The position numbers were made by a program, and so were the translations under genes. A stretch of 64,000 bases of DNA from Sulfitobacter sp. DFL-14 (GTDB lineage Bacteria > Pseudomonadota > Alphaproteobacteria > Rhodobacterales > Rhodobacteraceae). Of this stretch, positions 16,822 to 26,563 are shown piece after piece. Location of the stretch: positions 42,133 to 106,132 of the forward strand of contig NZ_QBFD01000038.1 in assembly GCF_003335585.1 (NCBI RefSeq), read 5' to 3'. Under the pieces are notes generated by a model. The model made no database searches. It had not been told where the DNA came from and saw only the letters and a program-made list of their open reading frames with translations. Position 1 is the first letter of the stretch; each line of letters starts with the position of its first letter.

Positions 16822-16852
16822 TTGACCTTCCATCTACGGGAAGCACTATTTG
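16822..16852 (+). promoter_or_regulatory. CueR/HmrR-type copper promoter for copA
   Basis: -35 TTGACC (16822-16827), 19-bp spacer TTCCATCTACGGGAAGCAC, -10 TATTTG (16847-16852). The dyad ACCTTCC...GGAAGC is the known CueR/HmrR operator form and is distinct from the CTNNAG dyads of the Zn/Cd/Pb-type boxes. The divergent zntA and copA genes thus appear to answer to two different MerR-family sensors from one 216-nt gap. Confidence 0.82.
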
Positions 16853-16884
16853 CGGTCCCAGTGTAGTTTTTGAAAGGCTGGGAA

Positions 16885-19212
16885 ATGGATCAGATAGTAG
16901 GCAAGGATGCGTCAGAGCGGTCGTCGGATCATGCCGTGGATCCGGTGTGCGGCATGTCCGTCACAATTTCTCCGGACGCACGCCGTGCAGATTATGACGG
17001 TGAAATTTTCTATTTCTGCTCCGACAAGTGCCATACCAAGTTCAAGGCTGATCCAGTTTACTACGCCTCTGGCAAGGCATCGGATCGTCGCATGACGTCA
17101 CAAGCAGGCGCGCAGTATACATGCCCGATGCACCCTGATATCGTACGTGATGAACCCGGATCTTGCCCGATCTGTGGCATGGCGCTGGAACCGATGTTAC
17201 CGTCGGATGAACCCAGTCAGGAACTGACCGACTTCACCCGCCGCATGTGGATCAGTGCCGCCGCGGCCGTTCCCCTGGTCATCCTAACCATGGGGGAGTT
17301 GGTCGGTCTGCCCGTCCGAGACTGGATCGGGCATCAACTGGCGACCTATGTCGAGTTCGCGTTGGCGACACCAATCGTCCTATGGGCGGCGAAACCCTTC
17401 TTCGAGCGGGGATGGGCGTCGATCATGAACCGCTCGCCCAACATGTGGACACTGATCGCCATCGGTGTCGGTGCGGCCTACATCTATTCGCTGGTGGCTA
17501 CGTTCCTTCCGGGCGTGTTTCCGGAGGTCTACCGGATGGGCGCGGGCGTCGGCACCTACTTTGAGGCCGCCGTTGTCATCATCACCCTGATTTTTGTCGG
17601 GCAGGTTCTGGAGCTGAGGGCGCGGGAACGGACCGGCGATGCCATTCGGGCACTACTCGACCTGGCCCCGAAAACCGCGCGACGTATCCTGCCCGACGGC
17701 ACAGAGTATGACGCGCCGCTGGAAAACATCGTTGAGGGGGATCGTCTGCGGGTCCGCCCAGGCGACGCGATCCCCGTCGACGCCACGGTCATGGACGGTA
17801 CGTCGTCCATCGACGAGAGCATGATCACCGGCGAACCCCTGCCGGTCGAAAAAGGTCCCGGCGATACCGTCACCGGCGGCACGATCAACAAGAACGGATC
17901 CCTTGTCATCGAGGCCGCGCGCGTGGGTGCCGACACGATGCTGAGCCAGATCGTCGAGATGGTTTCGAACGCGCGTAGGTCCCGCGCGCCGATTCAGGGT
18001 CTTGCCGACAAGGTCTCATCCTACTTCGTGCCGACCGTTGTCCTGATCGCGCTGCTCGCATTCGTCGCGTGGCTGAGCTTCGGACCCGAACCTGCTCTGG
18101 TCTTTGCCATTGCCTCGGCGGTGTCGGTGCTGATCATCGCCTGCCCCTGTGCTCTGGGTCTGGCGACCCCGATTTCGATCACGACGGCCGCGGGGCGCGG
18201 TGCACAGGCGGGTGTGCTGATCAAGGACGCCGAAGCTCTGGAACGCATGGCCAAGGTCGATACGCTGATCGTGGACAAGACGGGTACCCTGACCGAGGGG
18301 AAGCCGAAGCTGACCGATGTGGCCGCTCTGGGCGACGAAAGCGAGGAAACCATTCTAACCCTAGCTGCCGCCCTGGAAAAAGGCTCGGAGCACCCGTTGG
18401 CGGAGGCCATCGTGGAGGGTGCGAAGGAGAAGGGCATCAAGGTCGGCAATGCCGAAAACTTCGAGGCGGTGACCGGAAAAGGCGTGCGCGGAACTGTCTT
18501 GGGGCGGGCTGTCGCACTTGGAAATACCGCAATGATGCGCGACATGTCTCTCGACACATCTGCGGCGGAGGAAGCGGCAGATGTTCTACGGGCCGAGGGT
18601 AAGACTGCCATGTTCGTAGCCATTGAAGGTAAGCTGTCCGGCATCGTCGCAGTGGCCGACCCGATCAAGGAGTCGACTGCCGAAGCCATCAAGGTGCTGC
18701 ACGAGGCAGGTCTGCGGATCATCATGGCGACAGGTGACAACGAACGCACCGCCAGGGCCGTGGCGCAGCGGCTTGGAATCGACGAGGTTCGGGCCGGCGT
18801 TCTGCCGGAAGATAAGAAGGCGCTGGTGGACGAGCTGCACGCCGAAGGCAGAAAGGTCGCGATGGCGGGTGATGGTGTCAACGACGCGCCAGCCCTGGCC
18901 GCAGCGGACGTCGGCCTTGCCATGGGTACGGGCGCGGACGTGGCGGTTGAAAGTGCGGGCATCACGCTGTTGCGCGGGGATCTGAACGGCATCGTCAAGG
19001 CGCGGACACTGGCGGTGGCGACGATCCGCAACATTCGCCAGAACCTGTTCTGGGCGTTTGCCTATAACACGCTCGGTGTTCCAATCGCGGCAGGGGTCCT
19101 CTACCCGGTCTTCGGCCTATTAATGTCACCAATGATCGCCGCAGCCGCGATGAGCCTTTCTTCAGTCTCGGTCATCGCAAACGCTCTCAGGCTGAGGCGA
19201 TTGAAGCTTTAG
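16885..19212 (+). CDS. copA: Cu(I)-exporting P1B-ATPase with YHS and heavy-metal-binding domains
   Basis: A 775-residue copper pump. The N-terminus has a YHS domain (DPVCGMSV ... [16 protein letters not shown]) then a Cys/His domain ([26 protein letters not shown]), instead of classical GMTCxxC domains. Downstream are TM6 CPC (Cys420/Cys422), the phosphorylation Asp464 in [18 protein letters not shown], and [16 protein letters not shown]. The last helix has [15 protein letters not shown], the Cu-type Met/Ser pattern. I start at ATG 16885 with AAAGG about 9 nt upstream; TTG 16870 is an alternative. It is controlled by the CueR-type promoter. Confidence 0.93.
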   Translation: MDQIVGKDASERSSDHAVDPVCGMSVTISPDARRADYDGEIFYFCSDKCHTKFKADPVYYASGKASDRRMTSQAGAQYTCPMHPDIVRDEPGSCPICGMALEPMLPSDEPSQELTDFTRRMWISAAAAVPLVILTMGELVGLPVRDWIGHQLATYVEFALATPIVLWAAKPFFERGWASIMNRSPNMWTLIAIGVGAAYIYSLVATFLPGVFPEVYRMGAGVGTYFEAAVVIITLIFVGQVLELRARERTGDAIRALLDLAPKTARRILPDGTEYDAPLENIVEGDRLRVRPGDAIPVDATVMDGTSSIDESMITGEPLPVEKGPGDTVTGGTINKNGSLVIEAARVGADTMLSQIVEMVSNARRSRAPIQGLADKVSSYFVPTVVLIALLAFVAWLSFGPEPALVFAIASAVSVLIIACPCALGLATPISITTAAGRGAQAGVLIKDAEALERMAKVDTLIVDKTGTLTEGKPKLTDVAALGDESEETILTLAAALEKGSEHPLAEAIVEGAKEKGIKVGNAENFEAVTGKGVRGTVLGRAVALGNTAMMRDMSLDTSAAEEAADVLRAEGKTAMFVAIEGKLSGIVAVADPIKESTAEAIKVLHEAGLRIIMATGDNERTARAVAQRLGIDEVRAGVLPEDKKALVDELHAEGRKVAMAGDGVNDAPALAAADVGLAMGTGADVAVESAGITLLRGDLNGIVKARTLAVATIRNIRQNLFWAFAYNTLGVPIAAGVLYPVFGLLMSPMIAAAAMSLSSVSVIANALRLRRLKL

Positions 19213-19303
19213 CGGGTCCGCGATTTGAACGTGAAGTCGGTCAATTATCCATTTCAGCAAAACGTGTATTGCTGGTCTGTCAGAAATCCAACATAGCTGA
19301 CCG

Positions 19304-19633
19304 ATGATACTCAAAACGCGCCTTTTTCTGCTTACTCTTTTGATTGGCGTTGTTCTGGCGCAAATCGGCCATGCGTCCATTTCAAGCGTGGATTCAGGGT
19401 CTTCGATGGTCATGCAAAGCGATTGCTGTCCAGATGACTGCCCGGACATGCCGGAATGCGATGCTGCTTGCATTTCGACGATGCAATGTCGGGTAGCCCC
19501 GATTGTGCTGGGGCTGGAACGAGCAACTCTAGCGAGCTTGCGGGGCCCCGGAAGCGCAGAGTTCTCACGGGCCGAGGCGGCAGCCCACCGACAACATGCG
19601 GACATTGGGCTTCAAAGACCGCCCAAGGCATGA
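19304..19633 (+). CDS. Small secreted Cys/Met-rich protein
   Basis: A 109-residue protein with a signal peptide (LKTRLFLLTLLIGVVLAQIGHA) and a dense cysteine segment: SDCCPDDCPDMPECDAACISTMQC, eight Cys within about 25 residues together with acidic residues and Met. This looks like a periplasmic metal-binding or disulfide-bonded peptide. Its place between copA and the Cus operon suggests copper binding. I do not recognise a named family. The C-terminal half is polar without clear motifs. Confidence 0.6.
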   Translation: MILKTRLFLLTLLIGVVLAQIGHASISSVDSGSSMVMQSDCCPDDCPDMPECDAACISTMQCRVAPIVLGLERATLASLRGPGSAEFSRAEAAAHRQHADIGLQRPPKA

Positions 19634-19699
19634 CGGGTCAGGTGCCTTTCGCACCAAAATCCACGCGCCGATGTAACGTATAGACTCAGGGTCGATACG

Positions 19700-20137
19700 A
19701 TGGCTGGCGTTCCTGTTGCCCGTCAAAATAGGCGTATCATGCTCCGCTATATCCCCACCTTTCTTGCGACCCTCGTGGTCGCGACCCAGCTCTCCGTGCC
19801 GATGGCACAGGCGGCTGCATCTGATTACAACCTCGTTCTCATCGAAACGACCTATCCCTTCGGAGACGGCGCGGTTCTGGAGCTTCGTCTGATTGATACC
19901 CGGACCAATGCGCCCGTCGAAGGCGCCGTCATCTTTGCTACAAGGCTGGATATGGAGCCGGACGGCATGGAGACGATGACTTCGACAGTCGTGGCGCTGC
20001 CTGGCAAAGAGCCGGGTCTATATCGTTTTTCCGCCGATCTGACGATGGACGGAAACTGGCGGTTTTCCGTTGCGGCCAAGGTGCAGGGTGAACCTGAAAC
20101 TGTTCAGGCGCAAATCGTGCTCGAGGTGCTGCCATGA
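19700..20137 (+). CDS. FixH/YtkA-like periplasmic protein
   Basis: A 145-residue exported protein with an immunoglobulin-like beta-sandwich of the FixH/YtkA type (LELRLIDTRTNAPVEGAVIFATRLDMEPDGMETMTSTV ... GLYRFSADLTMDGNWRFSVAAKV). Such proteins often precede CusBA-type operons and are thought to assist metal binding or efflux. The start may be ATG 19700 or ATG 19739 (MLRYIPTFLATLV), which begins the signal peptide directly. It overlaps cusB by ATGA, so the genes are co-translated. Confidence 0.75.
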   Translation: MAGVPVARQNRRIMLRYIPTFLATLVVATQLSVPMAQAAASDYNLVLIETTYPFGDGAVLELRLIDTRTNAPVEGAVIFATRLDMEPDGMETMTSTVVALPGKEPGLYRFSADLTMDGNWRFSVAAKVQGEPETVQAQIVLEVLP

Positions 20138-21570
20138 GCGTCTTTGGCAAATTAGTGCTTATCGGCGTGGTTGGCGGCGCGGCTGGATGGGCGGGCCTCG
20201 CGGCAGGCGTCAAGGGTTGGACGCCTGCTATGCTGGCAAATGTGGCGCAGACGAAATTCACCGCGCTGATGGGACGGCAAGCTGAAGCAATGCCAGCCGC
20301 AACCCGAACGCCGACAGGCCCGGTCATCTACTACCGACACCCTGACGGTCTCGCCGAATGGTCCGCCGCGTCGACCGAGACTGCCGATGGAAAGTCCTTT
20401 TTGCCGGTCCTGGCGAACGAAGACGTATCGTTTGATCCAGAGGCGATCACGCCTCTAGAGGCAGAGAGTGGCGAACGAACCCTACTCTACTACCGCCACC
20501 CGATGGGCCTGCCTGATACGTCGCCGGTGCCAAAGCTGGATTCCATGGGGATGGACTACCTGCCCGTCTATGCCGACGAGGTAAGCGATGCCGGATCAGT
20601 GACCGTATCGCCCGGCAAGCTGCAACGCACGGGCGTGCGTACGTCAATTGCAGTGTTTGATCCCATGGCAACAACAGTGCGTGCGCCGGGGATCGTCGCG
20701 CTGGACGACCGTAGAGTCAGCGTCATTTCATTGCGTGCGGATGCGTTCATCGAAGAAGTTGAGGATGTAACGACCGGATCAATCGTTGAAGCAGGCGAAC
20801 CGCTGGCGATGCTCTATTCTCCGGATATCGTCTCGGCGGCCGCACAGTATGTTTCGGACCTGCGAAGTGGTGAAGGGCGCGTGGAAGGCAGCCGTCAAAG
20901 GCTGGCAAACCTGGGTGTTCCCGTGTCAGTGATCGACAAGATCGCGGCGGAAAGGCGTACGCCGGTGCAAATCAGCCTGATGGCACCGCGGTCGGGCGTG
21001 GTTCTGGAACGAATGGCCGTCGAAGGCATGATGTCCGAGGCTGGAGAAACGCTGTTTCGTATTGCCGATACATCGGTTGTCTGGGTCATGGCGGACGTGC
21101 CGGAATCTGCGCTCGCGGGCCTTTCGGATGGAAACGCTGCGACGATCACCTTCCCAGGCCTGCCGGGCGAGACCTTCAGCGGCCTGATCGACAAGATATA
21201 CCCTGAAGTCGATATGCAGACCCGGACTGCACGCGTCCGCATCGATCTGTCCAACCCCGAGGGTCGCTTGCTGGTCAACATGTTCGCGGATGTGGTTTTG
21301 GCGACGGGCGACGGTGCGCCCGTGGTGCAGGTGCCGGAAACGGCGGTGATCGACACCGGCGATCGCCAGGTGGTGATCCGCGATATGGGAGAGGGGAAAT
21401 TTGTGCCGCAGGATGTGGTGCTGGGGCGGCAGGCCGCCGGGATGGTGGAAGTCCGCGAAGGTATTGCCGAGGGCGACCGGATCGTCACCACCTCGACCTT
21501 TCTGATCGACGCGGAGAGCAACCTGAACGCAGCCCTGGCTGCGCTGACCGCCCCGGAGGCAGTCGAATGA
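20134..21570 (+). CDS. cusB: CusB-like membrane fusion protein of a heavy-metal RND pump
   Basis: A 478-residue periplasmic adaptor. After an N-terminal anchor there are two short metal-binding repeats (IYYRHPDGLAEWS and LYYRHPMGLPDTSPVPKLDSMGMDYLPVYAD) resembling the HP-GM heavy-metal-binding domain. Then come the hairpin and lipoyl-like domain (IVEAGEPLAMLYSPDIVSAAAQY), beta-barrel and C-terminal domain. It links the inner-membrane CusA to an outer-membrane TolC, probably the one at 30649 in the facing operon. The stop overlaps the cusA start (ATGA). Confidence 0.88.
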   Translation: MSVFGKLVLIGVVGGAAGWAGLAAGVKGWTPAMLANVAQTKFTALMGRQAEAMPAATRTPTGPVIYYRHPDGLAEWSAASTETADGKSFLPVLANEDVSFDPEAITPLEAESGERTLLYYRHPMGLPDTSPVPKLDSMGMDYLPVYADEVSDAGSVTVSPGKLQRTGVRTSIAVFDPMATTVRAPGIVALDDRRVSVISLRADAFIEEVEDVTTGSIVEAGEPLAMLYSPDIVSAAAQYVSDLRSGEGRVEGSRQRLANLGVPVSVIDKIAAERRTPVQISLMAPRSGVVLERMAVEGMMSEAGETLFRIADTSVVWVMADVPESALAGLSDGNAATITFPGLPGETFSGLIDKIYPEVDMQTRTARVRIDLSNPEGRLLVNMFADVVLATGDGAPVVQVPETAVIDTGDRQVVIRDMGEGKFVPQDVVLGRQAAGMVEVREGIAEGDRIVTTSTFLIDAESNLNAALAALTAPEAVE

Positions 21571-24500
21571 TCGCGCGTGTCATCGAATGGTCCGCCCGCA
21601 ACCTTGTTCTGGTGTTCTTTGCCACGGCCCTGATCATCGCCGCAGGGGTCTGGTCACTGCGCAACTTGCCGATCGACGCTATTCCCGACCTGTCTGACGT
21701 GCAGGTGATCGTGCTGACCGATTATCCGGGCCAGGCTCCGCAGGTCGTCGAGGATCAGGTCACCTATCCGCTGACTTCGGCGATGCTGACGGTGCCGCGA
21801 TCCCGCGTCGTGCGGGGGTTTTCGTTCTTCGGCATTTCCTTTGTCTACATTATCTTCGAGGACGGCGTAGACCCCTATTGGGCACGGTCTCGCGTTCTGG
21901 AATACCTGAACGCCGCGGCAGCCCGCCTGCCGGACGGCGTGACGCCCACGCTCGGTCCCGATGCGACCGGGGTCGGATGGGTTTACCAATACGCGATCAC
22001 CGGAGAAAATCTGTCGCTGGCCGAATTGCGGTCGTTGCAGGATTGGGTCGTCCGCTTTGGTGCAAGCCGTGCCGAGGGCGTGTCCGAAGTGGCCAGCGTC
22101 GGCGGCTTCGTCAAGCAATACTCGGTCACGGTGGATCCGGTGCGGATGCGGGCGCAGGGGTTCACGCTGTCCGACATCGGCAAGGCCATCTCTGAAAGCA
22201 ACATGGACACCGGCGGGCGCACGGTAGAGCTTTCCGAGTTCGAATTCATGGTACGCGGACGGGGCTATCTGTCGGGGACCGAGGATATCGGCAACATCAC
22301 CCTGCGCAGTATCGGCGGCGTCCCGATCAGCCTGCGCGACGTGGCGCGGGTCGAAATCGTCCCCAATGAACGCCGCGGCATCGCCGAGTTGAACGGTGAG
22401 GGCGAGGTGGCCAGCGGCATCGTGCTGCAACGGGTGGGCGCCAATGCACTGGACGTGATCGAAAACGCCAAGTCAGAACTGGATGTGGTTGCTCAAAGCC
22501 TGCCGGACGGGGTCGACATCGTGCCGGTCTATGACAGGTCCAACCTGATCCTGTCGGCAATAGAGACGCTGAAAACAACGCTTCTCGAAGAAAGTCTCGT
22601 TGTGGCCGGGGTCACGATCATTTTTCTGTTGCACGTCCGGTCGGCCCTCGTAGCGATCATCATGCTGCCTATCGGATTGCTCATGGCTTTCACCGCGATG
22701 AAATTCCTCGGGATCGGGGCCAATATCATGAGCCTCGGCGGCATTGCCATCGCCATCGGCGCAATGATCGACGCCGCCATCGTGATGATCGAGAACGCGC
22801 ACAAGCAACTGGAACGTGCTGCCCCCGACAAGCCCCGCATCGAGGTGCTGATCGAAGCCGCAAGCGAGGTCGGCCCGGCACTGTTCTTCAGCCTGCTGAT
22901 CATCACCGTATCGTTCCTGCCGATCTTTGCACTGGAAGGACAGGAGGGACGCATGTTCGGCCCGCTGGCCTATACCAAGACGTTTTCGATGGCGGCGGCG
23001 GCGTTCCTGTCGGTGACGCTGGTGCCTGCGCTGATGGTGGTCTTCGTGCGCGGCCGGATCATCCCTGAACACAGGAATCCGGTGAATCGGGCACTCATCG
23101 CCGTTTACCGCCCAATCATCCGCGCCGTGCTGAAGGCCAAAAGTCTCACGATCATAGTGGCTCTCGCCGCACTGGTGGTCACGATCTGGCCCGCGCGGCA
23201 GTTGGGGTCAGAGTTCATGCCCGTCCTGAACGAGGGCACGCTGATGTATATGCCGACCACTTTGCCCGGTCTGTCAGTCACCAAGGCCGCCGAGTTGATG
23301 CAGACGCAAGACCGCATCATCAAGACCTTTCCCGAGGTCCTGACCGTCTTCGGCAAGGCGGGCCGCGCCCTGACCGCGACCGATCCCGCGCCGACCGAGA
23401 TGTTTGAGACGATCATCCAGCTCCGGCCGGAAGACGAATGGCGGCCCGGTGTGACGACCGAAAGCCTGCGGCAGGAAATGGATGCCGCCCTGCAATTTCC
23501 CGGCGTATCGAACGCTTGGACTATGCCGATCCGCGCCCGGATCGACATGCTGTCCACCGGTATCCGCACGCCGGTCGGTATCAAGGTTTATGGCACGAGT
23601 CTGACCGAGATGGAGAAAGTGGCTCGTGAGGTCGAAGCCGTGGTACGCACGGTGCCGGGAACGACCAGCGCCTATGCCGAACGGGTGATCGGCGGCTATT
23701 ACCTCGACATCACCCCAGACCGTACAGCGCTTGGCCGCTACGGTCTGTCGGTGCAGGATGTGCAAGAGGTAATCGGCATGGCGTTGGGGGCCAAGGCCAT
23801 CACGCAGACCGTCGAGGGGCGCGAGCGCTACGACGTCGCAGTGCGCTATCCGGCGACACTGCGGTCTGATCCGGAGACGATTGGGCGCGAGGTTCAGGTT
23901 GCACTACCGGGCGGTGGCACCATTCCGCTGGGGGACGTGGCCACCATTGAACGCACCCGCGGAGCTACGTCGATCCGCACCGAGAACGGACAGCTTGCCG
24001 TATATATCTTTGTCGATATCGTCGGACGCGATCTGGGCGGCTATGTGGCCGAAGCTCAGGCGGCGGTCGCGGCCTCCGTCACTCTGCCACCCGGCTATTC
24101 TTTGGGCTGGAGCGGTCAGTTCGAATACCTTGAACGCGCGAAACAGCGGCTGGCCACTGTTGTGCCGCTGACGCTGGCGCTGATCTTTCTGCTGCTTTAC
24201 CTAAACTTCCGCCGCCTGACGGAAACCTTGATCGTGATGCTGTCGCTGCCTTTCGCTCTGGTCGGTGGCATTTGGCTCATGTGGTTCATGGGCTTCAACA
24301 TGTCGGTTGCGGTGGCCGTCGGGTTTATCGCGCTGGCCGGGGTGGCGGCTGAAACCGGAGTGATCATGTTGATCTATCTCGATCAGGCGTTGAATGAAGC
24401 GCGTGCCCGCGCGGGCGACAGGGACCTGACCCGCGACGAGCTCCACGCCGCGATCATGGTGGGTGCAGTAGACCGCGTGCGCCCCAAGATGATGACAGTT

Positions 24501-24716
24501 GTCGCAATCATGGCCGGCCTAATGCCGATCCTTTGGGCGCATGGCACCGGGTCCGAGATCATGCAGCGCATCGCAGTGCCCATGATCGGGGGAATGGTGT
24601 CGTCAACCTTGCTGACCCTGATCGTCATTCCGGCGGTTTATGCCATCATCAAAGGGTGGAGCCTGAAGCAAGCCGGTACAGTGCCTGATTTGGCCCTCGG
24701 GCGGGCCGCAGAATAA
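21567..24716 (+). CDS. cusA: CusA-like heavy-metal RND efflux transporter
   Basis: A full-length 1049-residue RND pump of the HME family, proton-driven, in the inner membrane. It begins MIARVIEWSARNLVLVFFATALIIAAGVW. TM4 has the proton-relay motif GGIAIAIGAMIDAAIVMIENAHK, and the second half repeats the fold with FIALAGVAAETGVIMLIYLD. Met residues in the periplasmic cleft region suit Cu(I)/Ag(I). It works with the adaptor just upstream. No terminator is obvious in the 50 nt before the convergent gene at 24767. Confidence 0.92.
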   Translation: MIARVIEWSARNLVLVFFATALIIAAGVWSLRNLPIDAIPDLSDVQVIVLTDYPGQAPQVVEDQVTYPLTSAMLTVPRSRVVRGFSFFGISFVYIIFEDGVDPYWARSRVLEYLNAAAARLPDGVTPTLGPDATGVGWVYQYAITGENLSLAELRSLQDWVVRFGASRAEGVSEVASVGGFVKQYSVTVDPVRMRAQGFTLSDIGKAISESNMDTGGRTVELSEFEFMVRGRGYLSGTEDIGNITLRSIGGVPISLRDVARVEIVPNERRGIAELNGEGEVASGIVLQRVGANALDVIENAKSELDVVAQSLPDGVDIVPVYDRSNLILSAIETLKTTLLEESLVVAGVTIIFLLHVRSALVAIIMLPIGLLMAFTAMKFLGIGANIMSLGGIAIAIGAMIDAAIVMIENAHKQLERAAPDKPRIEVLIEAASEVGPALFFSLLIITVSFLPIFALEGQEGRMFGPLAYTKTFSMAAAAFLSVTLVPALMVVFVRGRIIPEHRNPVNRALIAVYRPIIRAVLKAKSLTIIVALAALVVTIWPARQLGSEFMPVLNEGTLMYMPTTLPGLSVTKAAELMQTQDRIIKTFPEVLTVFGKAGRALTATDPAPTEMFETIIQLRPEDEWRPGVTTESLRQEMDAALQFPGVSNAWTMPIRARIDMLSTGIRTPVGIKVYGTSLTEMEKVAREVEAVVRTVPGTTSAYAERVIGGYYLDITPDRTALGRYGLSVQDVQEVIGMALGAKAITQTVEGRERYDVAVRYPATLRSDPETIGREVQVALPGGGTIPLGDVATIERTRGATSIRTENGQLAVYIFVDIVGRDLGGYVAEAQAAVAASVTLPPGYSLGWSGQFEYLERAKQRLATVVPLTLALIFLLLYLNFRRLTETLIVMLSLPFALVGGIWLMWFMGFNMSVAVAVGFIALAGVAAETGVIMLIYLDQALNEARARAGDRDLTRDELHAAIMVGAVDRVRPKMMTVVAIMAGLMPILWAHGTGSEIMQRIAVPMIGGMVSSTLLTLIVIPAVYAIIKGWSLKQAGTVPDLALGRAAE

Positions 24717-24766
24717 GGGCAACGGCGTCAAGCAAGCAATAGGATATTGAGATGTATGCTCGAAAC

Positions 24767-26008
24767 CTATGGAGTCACCGCGACTTCGACCATGCGGATT
24801 GTAGTGTCCCCATCCCCGCCGCCGGTCGGCTGCGTCCAGGCCACAAACGTACCGGCGTCTCCGCGCGCCATTCGGGGAAAACCGATCGATCCGCCGCCCC
24901 GATTGATATGGAGCGCCTGAGGCGCTGCGCATCCGGTACTTCGCGATATGTGGCACATGACGATCGCTTCACTGCCTCCCACATATTCAATCCAGAGCGC
25001 CAATGCGCTTCCATCCGGCATTTGCAGAACATCCACCCGTCCCGCGGCTGTGCCGAGGTCAATGCGGAGCGGTTCGTCAAACTGCGCGCCGCCATCGTCC
25101 GAAAACGCGATATAAACCTCCGGTTTATTCTCAGCTGCAGTGAACCAGATGACGGACACCTTGTCGTCCATCGTATCAACAGCTGGGCCATTTACGGGGC
25201 AGCCGGCAATTTCCCATCCGTCGTTGTGAACAGTGAGGGGTTGCGTCCATTCCCCTCCGATAGATCGGACAATCGAAATATCGCGGATTTCCTCGGCGGT
25301 TCGATCACGATAGACCGCCACGAAATCGCCCGAGGCGGTCCGCGCTGCGGACGTCTGACAACAAGTACAAGCGCGCGCGTCCAACAGGCTTTCTGGCTTC
25401 ATCGCTCCGTCAGAGTCGACCTGTCGCGCGCGCAGCTGCATCGCATTCTCGAAGCTTTCGCCTTCTGTCTGATTGTCATACTCCCGGCCATCCAGCCACA
25501 GCGCCGTCAACCCGCCAAACTGATCGGGAATTAACGAAACAAAACCGTGCTCGCGTTGAGATCTGTCATCGTGCGGAATAAGCGGTTCCGTCCAGCTTCT
25601 GCCCTCATCCATGGAAAAAGCGATATTGACGTCATACTGGTAGTCACCTTCCCCATTCAGTTTCAGCCATTGTGCCGCCAGTCCACCATCGGCCAGTACC
25701 GCTACCGATGGGAAATCGGCCCAGTTGATGTAAATCTTTGACGATTTATGAATTGTGCGAGCGTCCGACCACTCACTGCCATCGAGTATGGCCATGCGAA
25801 CTTCCGCTTCGGCTCCGTTTTCTTCTGTCCAGCTCAATATGATCCGGCCATCCGGCAAGGTTGCAAGTGATGGTTCACGGGCACTGATGCCGACCGGTGC
25901 TGCACGGTCGGTCAATCTGAAGAGGGCGGTTTCCTCGGCATGAGTTGCAGGGAAAGAACTGAAAAATGCAGCAAGGATCAGGATCGATGCAGCGAGACAC
26001 TTACTCAT
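24767..26008 (-). CDS. Exported sialidase-like beta-propeller with Cys motif
   Basis: A 413-residue exported protein (start ATG 26008, signal peptide MSKCLAASILILAAFFSSFPATHA). Asp-box repeats typical of BNR/sialidase propellers are visible (AFSMDEGRSW, AFSDDGGAQF). Sialidase catalytic residues are not evident. Two Cys-bearing stretches, ARACTCCQTSAA and WEIAGCPVNGPAVD, suggest a metal or redox site in the propeller. It is the last gene of the copper operon, after cytochrome c, so a role in periplasmic copper handling is likelier than glycan cleavage. Confidence 0.72.
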   Translation of the reverse strand: MSKCLAASILILAAFFSSFPATHAEETALFRLTDRAAPVGISAREPSLATLPDGRIILSWTEENGAEAEVRMAILDGSEWSDARTIHKSSKIYINWADFPSVAVLADGGLAAQWLKLNGEGDYQYDVNIAFSMDEGRSWTEPLIPHDDRSQREHGFVSLIPDQFGGLTALWLDGREYDNQTEGESFENAMQLRARQVDSDGAMKPESLLDARACTCCQTSAARTASGDFVAVYRDRTAEEIRDISIVRSIGGEWTQPLTVHNDGWEIAGCPVNGPAVDTMDDKVSVIWFTAAENKPEVYIAFSDDGGAQFDEPLRIDLGTAAGRVDVLQMPDGSALALWIEYVGGSEAIVMCHISRSTGCAAPQALHINRGGGSIGFPRMARGDAGTFVAWTQPTGGGDGDTTIRMVEVAVTP

Positions 26009-26104
26009 ACAGAGAATTATCCCCACTAGTCGTGGCCATGTTGCGGCGAACCCATTGGTAGTTGATCGGGAACCAAATCCCACCCTTTTGTCCGTCGAAA
26101 CGGC

Positions 26105-26563
26105 TCAGTTTATCCCGTTGGCACGCTGCAATACACGAATGTAAGCCACGATATCGAGAATATCTGATCGCGTCACGCCTTCAACCGCTGGCATGTTACC
26201 AAATTTCCAATGATGCGCCCGAACTCCATTTTGCGCCGCGAGGACAAACGCCATGTCGCCGTGGTGGCTCGGTTCATAGATTTTGTGAACAAGCGGTGGA
26301 GCGATGCCATCCTGGCCTTGCCCGTTCAGGCCGTGGCAGGCGGCACATACCGCATCATAAGCGCTTGCGCCGATTTGCTCCTGCTCTGTAAAACTGGAGG
26401 GCAAATTGACGGCTGCAAGTGCGCCTGCGGGAAGCGCCATGCTTTCGCCGGTTTGGGTGCCCGTTTGGGAGTCGGTCTGCTGCTTGAAATACCATCCCGT
26501 CGCAGCAACGGCGACCAGAGCAAAAAATATCGCTGCCCATCTCATTCTAACAGAGTCCTTCAT
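26105..26563 (-). CDS. Membrane-anchored c-type cytochrome
   Basis: A 152-residue protein with an N-terminal anchor (RMRWAAIFFALVAVAATGWYF) and a single heme c site AVCAACHGLNGQG; the distal ligand is probably Met in FGNMPAVEGV. It resembles class I cytochromes of electron-transfer chains. Its ATG overlaps the stop of the ABC membrane-domain gene as ATGA. Within a copper operon that also encodes a multicopper oxidase, it could shuttle electrons in Cu(I)/Cu(II) chemistry; that role is inference. Confidence 0.85.
   Translation of the reverse strand: MKDSVRMRWAAIFFALVAVAATGWYFKQQTDSQTGTQTGESMALPAGALAAVNLPSSFTEQEQIGASAYDAVCAACHGLNGQGQDGIAPPLVHKIYEPSHHGDMAFVLAAQNGVRAHHWKFGNMPAVEGVTRSDILDIVAYIRVLQRANGIN

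Noticed and set aside
18021..19034. Long minus-strand open frame (337 codons)
   Set aside because: It is antisense to copA, with low-complexity Ala/Ser/Thr composition.
19672..19700. TGTAAC upstream of the FixH-like gene as an ECF promoter
   Set aside because: No CGTC at 16 bp; GGTC appears at the wrong distance.
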